Notes under the pieces: generated by a model | What the model was told of the DNA's origin: nothing | Database searches by the model: none | Seen by the model: only the letters and a program-made list of their open reading frames with translations | Made by a program: the position numbers and the translations under genes | Part shown: one piece after another, positions 1 to 5,108 of the stretch | How positions within the stretch are numbered: position 1 is the first letter of the stretch | How the letters are laid out: every line of letters starts with the position of its first letter | Source of the DNA: Planctomycetes bacterium GWF2_50_10 | Lineage (GTDB): Bacteria > Planctomycetota > Phycisphaerae > Sedimentisphaerales > GWF2-50-10 | NCBI GenBank assembly: GCA_001824635.1 | Contig: MHYB01000101.1 | Span: 1 to 7,213, forward strand | DNA: 7,213 bases | Direction: 5' to 3'

Positions 1-93
1 AGCCATCCGACGAACCAAATGATCAGGCGGTACCAGCGACTCCAGACTTATCTGGTAAAACAACCTGCTTTCACACAGCTTACTTCCCTGCAT
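1..93 (-). CDS. IS1182-family transposase, N-terminal 31 codons only
   Basis: Reading leftward from an ATG at 93, the product begins MQGSKLCESRLFYQ and continues with SLESLVPPDHLVRRM. This is the characteristic N-terminus of IS1182-family DDE transposases (MQG...FYxxSLExLVPxDHLxRR). The start is supported by GGGAG on the coding strand six bases before the ATG. Only 31 residues fall inside the window, so the catalytic DDE domain cannot be examined and it is unknown whether the gene is intact. The enzyme would cut and join the element's inverted repeats. Recognition is by motif memory, not by alignment. Confidence 0.72.
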   Translation of the reverse strand, partial: MQGSKLCESRLFYQISLESLVPPDHLVRRMA

Positions 94-165
94 ACATTGC
101 TCCCGCTACACCTGAGTCGCCTTAATATAACGCATTACTGCGAGTTTGGCAACAGTCCCGCAGGC
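1..165 (-). mobile_element. End of an IS1182-like insertion sequence, cut by the window edge
   Basis: The leftmost bases hold the start of an IS1182-type transposase on the minus strand plus about 60-70 bp of leader between its start codon and the presumed element end. The outer end is probably near 150-165, where the minus strand reads GGGACTGTTGCCAAACTCG, which resembles the terminal inverted repeats I remember for this family. The exact boundary cannot be fixed because the other end lies outside the window. The end abuts a short palindrome (157-168), so the element may have inserted into a pre-existing inverted repeat. Confidence 0.6.
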
Positions 166-168
166 GGG
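157..168. repeat. Short GC palindrome at the insertion sequence border
   Basis: CCCGC-AG-GCGGG is a perfect 5-bp inverted repeat with a two-base centre. With its right flank it reads as half of a GGATACCCGCNNGCGGG-type palindrome, a REP-like sequence common between genes in many bacteria. The insertion sequence appears to begin immediately to its left, which would mean the element interrupted or targeted the repeat. That last step is inference. Confidence 0.4.
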
Positions 169-207
169 TATCCAGAAATAAACAACTATCGCGCAGCGAT
201 CCCACAT

Positions 208-339
208 TTACATTTGCCTTGCCGGTTTTCTCATCTGTGAAATCTTCTTCGCCACCCGGAATGGAAACATCACATACACCAGCAAAGCCACTAACGTCAA
301 GATCACCGGTGCCCATAGTTTTTGGATTTGTTTGACCAT
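208..339 (-). CDS. Possible small single-pass membrane protein, 43 aa
   Basis: An ATG at 339 opens a 43-codon frame ending in TAA at 208-210. The product has a basic N-terminus (MVKQIQK), one continuous hydrophobic stretch at about residues 9-27 (WAPVILTLVALLVYVMFPF) and a strongly basic C-terminal tail (RVAKKISQMRKPARQM). That is the layout of a small one-helix inner-membrane protein. The ribosome site is weak (AAAGAG, about ten bases upstream). No family is recognised and no function is proposed. It lies between the insertion sequence and the REase-NTPase gene, on the same strand as both. It could be a chance frame, but a clean transmembrane segment with charged flanks in so short an ORF argues mildly for a real gene. 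Confidence 0.4.
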   Translation of the reverse strand: MVKQIQKLWAPVILTLVALLVYVMFPFRVAKKISQMRKPARQM

Positions 340-416
340 TTTAAAATTGCTCTTTCAATGCTGCTTGAGATTAACACCAAACACATTTTGCAGAGAAGAT
401 ATTTTGCGGGAGAAAC

Positions 417-439
417 GGTGGGCAAAAGTTTTGCCCGCC
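417..439. repeat. Palindromic repeat / hairpin
   Basis: GGGCAAAA (420-427) and TTTTGCCC (429-436) are perfect inverted repeats, extended by G-U and G-C pairs to 417-439. The wider text, GGTGGGCAAAAGTTTTGCCCGCCCTACA, is split here: a GGTGGGC arm and a GCCCGCCCTACA arm around the palindrome. It resembles dispersed palindromic repeats seen between genes in several genomes. It could also act as a transcript-stabilising or terminating hairpin in the 190-bp gap between the NTPase gene and the small membrane ORF, but no T-run follows the stem on the minus strand. Confidence 0.4.
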
Positions 440-526
440 CTACAATCTCTGAAGCATTTGACATCCCAGTGAATTCTTTTATTTAGTTGGCCGATTTTTC
501 TATCACTCTAGTGAACTGATTATTAA

Positions 527-2476
527 TCAGAGGTCAGCAAATACTGCTCTAATATCAAAGTCGTCACCACCATATGAACCGCCACCAGATAAAGAATCAT
601 AATCCTGTTCATACTCGCGTTCGGCAACAGGACAGTCTTTTATTAGGTTATCGAACTCATCAAAAGATTCTATGTCATCCTCTGGGAAAATCCGCAAATA
701 ATCCTTTATTTCATCGTGCAGATCATCATAATTTCCACGCCATGCATCACATTCATCAAGAGAATCTTCATCATCAAAATTGGGGCACTCTGAAACTGCA
801 TCTGTGATGTTCTTTATTAGTTTCTCTTTCAGAACTATTCTGTCATCAAAAGAGACGTATTTTGAAGTGACCAATGCTGAAAATGATTCACATATTTTAG
901 CTAATTTCCAATAACTGACTGTGAGTTTATCTCCAAAATGTTCTAGCATCTCGCCAAGATATTCAGGAATATTATTAGAAGGTGATTCTGTTAAAACATA
1001 CCTAATCTTTTCCAAAAAATCTATCCAGAAGTCAATTTCAATCTGGCTGATTACAGTTGAATACGGAAATCGCCGTTCAACAAAATAGACTGTATGGTTT
1101 TCTTTATAATTTTTTTCCCAAACTTGTTTGAGGCAAACGAAAGTTGCAATATTGTTCAGCGATTGCTTTCCAATTGTTGATAATTTTTCATAACCATATT
1201 TTTGCATAAATCCGATTATGGCAGTTAAAACACTCAAAATATCTTTGATTTGCGCCGGAGCTAAAACTTTCTCCTCCAGATACTTGGACAATAAATCCAT
1301 ATCTTCGTTTTCAGTAAGCGAAATTTTATGTTGCAAAGACGAATCTTTTTCCACTTGATCACTGTTCGTGATTAAATTTATGAATTCCCTAAGGCTTAAA
1401 TTTTGTATGTACGATTTTCTCGCTTCTCTATCATTTTGAATCAACTCAACTAGCAAGTCCCTCATACTTGGATGATAAAAATAAACAGTGACATCTTGAG
1501 TTTGCTGCTTCCGTTTAAGGAAACTACCTTCTGACCATTGAAATGCATCTGCAAATAGCATCCATTTAAATCCCTTTTCTCTCACTTCCGTTTCATAATT
1601 TTTAAAAAGATATTGGTAATTAATATTGCCACCTGCAGCCATTAGCTGTAGGCAGATGTACTGAACCTCACTTGGTGAATTCTTAAAGGCTTTTTGCCAT
1701 GCAATACCTGGAGATTTGAGAAACGCAAATATTTTTGCGATAATCTCTTCCTGGTCTTTGGAGTCTTCGGAAAATTGTACTATTGTACCAGTGCACAACT
1801 GCCGCACTGATTCAGGGGCAAAATAAGCACTTTTAACAATTGAATCGCAGTTTTGTTTAATAATTGTTTTAATCTGATCAGGCAAATTAGCTTTTTTAGC
1901 ATGGTTGTATAAAATCATTGCTTTTTCAAGCGGTATCAGGTTTTCAACATTAATTATCACAGTATCTTGAGCAAAATCGGGTTTGTCTTCAAGTATTTTG
2001 GAATTCTCAATTGCTTCTTTTAGAATGTAACTCCTTGCCGTCCAAACCAACTTATGGTCATTGCTCAAAGACCGTAAAAGTCTACTCAATGAATGGGTCC
2101 ATTCATTTTTCTTATCCGCTTGCAAAGCAATGTCGCCAAAAACGTCATCACATACGAATAATTGTTTTTCCTCTTTATTGAAGATGTCGTAAAAATCTTT
2201 TTGATTTCGAAGTTCATATATCGAAAAACCTTCTGCTGCGTAAGAAGCAGCAATAGCGTCTGCGGTGCAGGTTTTGCCCATTTTAGGTGCACCAGTTAAT
2301 ACACAGAAATATTGCTTGTGTAACAACTCAAGTGCCTGTATATATGGTTTTGTTACAACAAATGTGTCTAAATCATTTTGTACTTGCTCAAGATATTCAA
2401 TCGATCTTTGATTAATTCCCCAATTCACAATTTCTTGTAAATGACTTATCCCCATAATTTGAGGAAAAACGCGCAC
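527..2476 (-). CDS. nSTAND3-type P-loop NTPase, surviving C-terminal open frame of a broken gene
   Basis: This is the long uninterrupted frame, 649 codons if started at the GTG at 2476. It contains a P-loop NTPase core: Walker A GAPKMGKT (residues 62-69), Walker B LFVCDDVFG (106-114) and a sensor-like strand VWTARSYIL (144-152). A YFYHPSMRDLL segment (332-342) resembles the end of the winged-helix region in this class. These features fit the nSTAND3 group of STAND NTPases, which act as signal-sensing switches, many in anti-phage defence. The remaining 300 residues are helical and should hold the sensor. The last 80 residues are extremely acidic, with a glycine-rich stretch (SGGGSYGG) near the end. 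The GTG is probably not the true start: the frame is open further upstream and matches the linker of a longer protein starting at 2930. The codons are much more AT-rich than those of the right-hand genes, which suggests transfer. Confidence 0.75.
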   Translation of the reverse strand: MRVFPQIMGISHLQEIVNWGINQRSIEYLEQVQNDLDTFVVTKPYIQALELLHKQYFCVLTGAPKMGKTCTADAIAASYAAEGFSIYELRNQKDFYDIFNKEEKQLFVCDDVFGDIALQADKKNEWTHSLSRLLRSLSNDHKLVWTARSYILKEAIENSKILEDKPDFAQDTVIINVENLIPLEKAMILYNHAKKANLPDQIKTIIKQNCDSIVKSAYFAPESVRQLCTGTIVQFSEDSKDQEEIIAKIFAFLKSPGIAWQKAFKNSPSEVQYICLQLMAAGGNINYQYLFKNYETEVREKGFKWMLFADAFQWSEGSFLKRKQQTQDVTVYFYHPSMRDLLVELIQNDREARKSYIQNLSLREFINLITNSDQVEKDSSLQHKISLTENEDMDLLSKYLEEKVLAPAQIKDILSVLTAIIGFMQKYGYEKLSTIGKQSLNNIATFVCLKQVWEKNYKENHTVYFVERRFPYSTVISQIEIDFWIDFLEKIRYVLTESPSNNIPEYLGEMLEHFGDKLTVSYWKLAKICESFSALVTSKYVSFDDRIVLKEKLIKNITDAVSECPNFDDEDSLDECDAWRGNYDDLHDEIKDYLRIFPEDDIESFDEFDNLIKDCPVAEREYEQDYDSLSGGGSYGGDDFDIRAVFADL

Positions 2477-2930
2477 TACCTTGGGATTGAGGTCTAAAAA
2501 TTCTTCAACATCCTGACAACCCCAAACAAAACCATGTGCAATTTTGAAATCAGTTTTGATTATGTTTTGATATTCTTCAACGTTTGCAGCCGTTAAAGGA
2601 CAGTTTGTTACAAAAAAATAAATATTAAGTTGATGTTTGTATTTTTTGGTAACTTTATGAGTTCTAATTGTAGCGTACGTTTCAACTCAGATCGAACGTG
2701 TGAAAGATTAGCACTTTGAAAATCGCGGAACTTCACTTGAAAAATCCATTTGCCCACAATGGGATTTTCTTTAGAAGGAAAATTTGCCGTGCCATCAAAT
2801 ATGGCATCTCTACCTTGATCAGAACTTCCTGAAAAAGAAGATATGGCTGGTTAACAACTTGTCTTAATAAAGTAGTTGCAAGCTTCTCAAAATTAAACCA
2901 TCCTAATCTTTCTAAATTATATTTGCTCAT
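527..2930 (-). pseudogene. Restriction-endonuclease-like/nSTAND3 NTPase fusion, disrupted by two frameshifts
   Basis: Reading from ATG 2930 (AGGAG twelve bases upstream), three frames join into one protein. Frame 1 gives MSKYNLERLGWFNFEKLATTLL..NQPYLLF. A one-base loss in the T5 run (complement of 2832-2836) moves to frame 2, giving SGSSDQGRDAIFDG..KWIFQVKF. A second one-base loss in the T7 run (complement of 2612-2618), just before a UAA, moves to frame 3, giving FVTNCPLT..FKIAHGFVWG..DLNPKVVRVFPQ and then the NTPase. Restoring both bases makes 2406 nt, exactly 801 residues plus stop. The N-terminal domain (about 1-150) resembles Mrr-type PD-(D/E)xK nucleases: G-R-D at 40-42 and Q-V-K at 65-67 would be the metal and catalytic residues. 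Walker A then falls at 214-221. The family's role is probably nucleic-acid cleavage after phage sensing. It is either a pseudogene, a homopolymer sequencing artefact, or in part recoded. Confidence 0.78.
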
Positions 2931-3069
2931 TTCCGGTAATAGCTCCTAATGTAATAATTGGGTTTGTGCAATTTCATACAAAGTGTGTATTACATCTAAT
3001 CAGTAGCCCGTATTTTGTACTGGGTTATGGCATATCCTTTGATGCATCGCCAATCAATACTTTTAAAAC

Positions 3070-3098
3070 ATTATACTACCCCAAATCCGCCAAAGTAG
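3070..3098 (-). promoter_or_regulatory. Possible promoter for the REase-NTPase gene
   Basis: The minus strand carries a perfect TATAAT -10 box at 3075-3070. The hexamer 17 bases upstream (CTACTT) is a poor -35. Transcription would start near 3062 and leave a leader of about 130 nt before the ATG at 2930. The support is the -10 box and its position only. Confidence 0.3.
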
Positions 3099-3157
3099 AA
3101 TAAAATCCAAACCTACCCCATTTCACCCATTTAAATAGTTCCAACAAAGGTGAGGAA

Positions 3158-3182
3158 CACGGTCTAGCGGTGCTAGGCCGTG
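3158..3182. repeat. Strong CTAG-containing hairpin
   Basis: CACGGTCTAGC and GCTAGGCCGTG form an 11-bp stem (ten Watson-Crick pairs and one G-U) around a GGT loop. No T-run follows on either strand, so it is unlikely to be a simple terminator. The right arm shares GGTGCTAGG with the complement of the C-run block 150 bp away, hinting at a common repeat or protein site. Confidence 0.5.
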
Positions 3183-3322
3183 CCACGGGGCGGGAACAAT
3201 ATGGAATTCGAACACACCCCAATCGTGCTCTGTTGAAAGTAGTGCAAATCCGAGAGTTTCCGCCCTCGGTTACAGAGCTTTCGCCCCCAAAAATCAACGC
3301 TAACGCTATTCCTATACGCTAT

Positions 3323-3411
3323 TTACCCCCCCTAGCACCCCCCGTTCCCCCCCCAATTCTACCCCCTGTCACCCTTCTGTTACCCCCCTAGCACCCCCCC
3401 TGACACCCCCC
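3323..3411. repeat. C-run block with a duplicated 21-nt unit; G-quadruplex potential on the minus strand
   Basis: Eight C-runs of 3-8 bases lie in under 90 bp (3326-3332, 3338-3343, 3347-3354, 3362-3366, 3372-3374, 3383-3388, 3394-3400, 3406-3411). Two copies of a 21-nt unit, TTA-Cn-TAGCA-Cn, sit at 3323-3343 (n = 7, 6) and 3380-3400 (n = 6, 7). The minus strand has matching G-runs with short spacers and could fold into a G-quadruplex. The block lies about 140 bp upstream of the B12 gene and 400 bp upstream of the minus-strand gene. It could be regulatory, a dispersed repeat or a slippage-prone tract. Confidence 0.7.
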
Positions 3412-3551
3412 AAAAATCACAGAATCGCGAAAATTTCCTATTTTTCCTAAATTACCCAAATTACCTAAAGTTTTTTGATACGGCCCTCCGATAGTTAAAC
3501 TAGGCAAAGGATATTACCCAGATTAACAATAAGATGTAAGGATATGTCAAA

Positions 3552-4280
3552 ATGGTAAACGAAATAACGACCACACGATACATGCAGTCACTGCTCACCG
3601 GCGACCGGAAATCTTCTAAGTCCATTATAGAAGAGGTCTTACAGCACGGCGTTCCGGCTAACCGCGTGTATATGGACGTAATCTGGCCGGTGATGGTCGA
3701 AATCGACAACCTCTTCCGCGGCGAAAAGATCAATACCGCCCAGGAACACCTGGCAACAAGAATCAACCGGGCAATTGTGGATCAGCTTCAAAATAAGCTG
3801 CCCAAACGAGCGCCACGGGATAAAAGGATAGTGATAGTTTCGGGGCCGAACGAAGGCAGCGAACTCGGTGCCCAGATGGCGGCAGACCTGTTTGAAAGCG
3901 ACGGCTGGGAAGTACGCTTCCTGGGCGCGGGCGTGAGCAATGACGATATTCTGTCGTTTATCAACGAATACAGCCCAAACATCCTGATGATCTATGGGTC
4001 AACGGGCAAATGCGCACCATCTATCAGGGCGCTGATCGACACCGTTCGCGACGTCAACGCCTGGCCAAATATGAAGATCATGCTCTCGGGCGGGGTATTT
4101 AACCGGGCAGATGGGCTTTGGGAAGAGATCGGGGCTGATCTTTACGCAGAAAGTGCGGCGCAGGCGGTGGAAGTGGCAGACGCGGCGGGTTTGGATGGGG
4201 AAGCGGCTGCGGATAAGCCGGTGCCTGCAAAACGAAAACGCAATATTAAGCGCAAAAAAGCCGAACTGGTAACTGCTTAA
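3552..4280 (+). CDS. Cobalamin-binding-domain protein (helical cap plus Rossmann fold), 242 aa
   Basis: Residues about 5-85 form a helical cap of the B12-binding type, with VYMDVIWPVMVEID (39-52) and the AQEHLATRIN motif (63-72) typical of CarH/LitR-like and methionine-synthase-like caps. Residues about 90-215 form the Rossmann-like B12-binding fold: IVIVSGPNEGSELGAQMAADL, split as strand 93-97 and signature 98-106, then GWEVRFLGAGV (118-128), ILMIYGS (144-150) and IMLSGGVF (176-183). The usual E/DxHxxG signature reads E101-G-S103-E-L-G106, so the cobalt-ligating His is replaced by Ser. Residues 216-242 are a linker and basic tail (PAKRKRNIKRKK) that could bind nucleic acid or a partner. There is no DNA-binding HTH or methyltransferase domain, so it looks like a stand-alone sensor or corrinoid carrier. 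AAGGA nine bases before ATG 3552 supports this start. The next gene begins 10 bp after the stop, suggesting an operon. Confidence 0.85.
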   Translation: MVNEITTTRYMQSLLTGDRKSSKSIIEEVLQHGVPANRVYMDVIWPVMVEIDNLFRGEKINTAQEHLATRINRAIVDQLQNKLPKRAPRDKRIVIVSGPNEGSELGAQMAADLFESDGWEVRFLGAGVSNDDILSFINEYSPNILMIYGSTGKCAPSIRALIDTVRDVNAWPNMKIMLSGGVFNRADGLWEEIGADLYAESAAQAVEVADAAGLDGEAAADKPVPAKRKRNIKRKKAELVTA

Positions 4281-4290
4281 GGAATTTGCG

Positions 4291-4656
4291 ATGGCACACT
4301 CAATTTCACATCCCGCCAAGAACAGGGAAGATGACATTTCCCTTGAATTTGCAGCTGAGCTGATCTCGGCTAAGCTGCAAGTCGATGCGGTGAAATATTC
4401 CGGCATCAAGAGAGAAAGCCGGTACCTGGGTCAAAGCAGTTCCTGCGGGGAATGGCTTACTGTGCTTATAAAGAGCGCCGCCCGGCGGCTTAAGGCAGCA
4501 GCAAGAGACGAAATAGAACTGGCACTTGCCGGGCAGTTCAAAAGCAGCTGGGATGGGATTCTTTCCGAATTTGAATCGGAACAAATAGGCAAAATAGGCA
4601 AGTTGCTGGTAAGAAGCAGCCCAAACGTGATACATTCGATCATGCTGCTGGGGTAA
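4291..4656 (+). CDS. Unknown 121-aa protein, probably co-transcribed with the B12 protein
   Basis: No family is recognised. The start ATG 4291 has AAGGA (4279-4283) seven bases upstream, overlapping the stop of the B12 gene, so translational coupling is plausible. The product is soluble with no signal peptide or transmembrane segment. It is mixed-charge and looks mostly helical: an acidic helix (DDISLEFAAELISAKLQ, 14-30), a short polar turn with Cys52 (SSSCGEW, 49-55), a basic-to-acidic helix (LIKSAARRLKAAARDEIELAL, split at 59-69 and 70-79) and a C-terminal segment ending SIMLLG. It is an accessory gene candidate for the B12 protein by position only. Minus-strand frames across the same interval are overlapping shadows. 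Confidence 0.65.
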   Translation: MAHSISHPAKNREDDISLEFAAELISAKLQVDAVKYSGIKRESRYLGQSSSCGEWLTVLIKSAARRLKAAARDEIELALAGQFKSSWDGILSEFESEQIGKIGKLLVRSSPNVIHSIMLLG

Positions 4657-4701
4657 AAACGACAAGCACTTGCTATTTTGGCTCGTTGGGGGTATGCTAA
4701 A

Positions 4702-4730
4702 TCTAGTTCCCATTGTACTTCGTATATAAT
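4702..4730 (+). promoter_or_regulatory. Promoter for the phasin-UbiB unit
   Basis: A perfect TATAAT lies at 4725-4730, with a weak -35 (TCTAGT, 4702-4707) at 17-bp spacing. A start near 4737 gives a leader of about 24 nt holding the strong ribosome site AAGGGG (4749-4754), six bases before ATG 4761. The position fits a promoter separating this unit from the B12 operon, for which no good terminator is visible. Confidence 0.5.
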
Positions 4731-4760
4731 TATGGGCAAACAGGTTGAAAGGGGATAGGC

Positions 4761-5078
4761 ATGTTCAAACTACTCGAAAAAATGCTGTATGCAGGAGTTG
4801 GAGCCGTAGCGATTACAGAGGAAAAGGCCAAAGAGCTTGTTAACGAGCTTGAAAAAAAGGGTCATGTGTCCTCTGAGGAAGGTGCTAAGCTTGTGAGAGA
4901 GTTGGTCGATAAAGGCAAGGCGGCCAGCGAAGACATGCAAAAAACCGTAAGCAATGAGGTAAGACGCATGCTCGATAAGGTGAAAGTGGTTAAGAAGGAA
5001 GATTTTGACGCGCTTGCCAAGGAAGTTCACGACCTAAACGTAAAAATGGACTTGCTGCTTAGCCATCGTCACGATTAG
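4761..5078 (+). CDS. Phasin-like helical protein (PhaF/PhaI type), 105 aa
   Basis: The protein starts with an amphipathic hydrophobic helix (MFKLLEKMLYAGVGAVAI, 1-18). Alternating charged helices follow (EEKAKELVNELEKKG, 20-34; EEGAKLVRELVDKGKAA, 39-55; QKTVSNEVRRMLDKV, 60-74). It ends in a short coiled coil (KKEDFDALAKEVHDLNVKMD, 78-97). This pattern matches small phasin-family proteins related to polyhydroxyalkanoate granule-associated PhaF/PhaI. Such proteins coat lipid or polymer surfaces, but in many species the family lacks any PHA genes nearby and its role is uncertain. Here no PHA synthase is in view. The UbiB-like gene starts 30 bp downstream, a pairing I recall from other genomes. 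The start is decided by the AAGGGG site. Confidence 0.72.
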   Translation: MFKLLEKMLYAGVGAVAITEEKAKELVNELEKKGHVSSEEGAKLVRELVDKGKAASEDMQKTVSNEVRRMLDKVKVVKKEDFDALAKEVHDLNVKMDLLLSHRHD

Positions 5079-5108
5079 CATCAAATGTCATTATTGTCGG
5101 CGTAACGC

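Larger units (their letters stand above)
2931..3551. other. Gene-free divergent intergenic region, about 620 bp
   Basis: This is the space between the minus-strand REase-NTPase gene and the plus-strand B12 gene. I see no convincing coding frame. From left to right it holds a leader and possible promoter for the minus-strand gene, a strong hairpin (3158-3182), about 140 bp of mixed sequence, a C-run block (3326-3411) and an AT-rich stretch (3412-3500). The AT-rich stretch has the short repeats AAATTACCC and AAATTACCT. TTGATA at 3476-3481 might be a -35 box for the B12 gene, but no good -10 lies at the right distance. The B12 gene's ribosome site is AAGGA at 3538-3542, nine bases from its ATG. 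Confidence 0.6.

Noticed and set aside
19..316. 73-codon plus and 64-codon minus frames at the left edge
   Set aside because: They cross the insertion sequence end and the palindrome in the wrong frames; the transposase start at 93 and the 43-codon membrane ORF explain this stretch better.
516..530. CTGATT-ATT-AATCAG palindrome overlapping the NTPase stop codon as a terminator
   Set aside because: The 6-bp stem is AT-rich and not followed by a T-run on the minus strand, so it is too weak to call.
3076..3391. Overlapping 73-codon frames on both strands, one with a GIRTHPNRALLK string like those read antisense across tRNA genes
   Set aside because: I tried to fold the minus strand around GTTCGAATTCC as a tRNA T-arm; the flanking bases do not pair and no acceptor or anticodon stem appears. 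The frames run into low-complexity C-runs and have no ribosome site.
3999..4739. Several 100-136-codon minus-strand frames over the B12 and 121-residue genes
   Set aside because: They are antisense shadows with no family signature, and the plus-strand genes have good ribosome sites and, for the first, clear domains.
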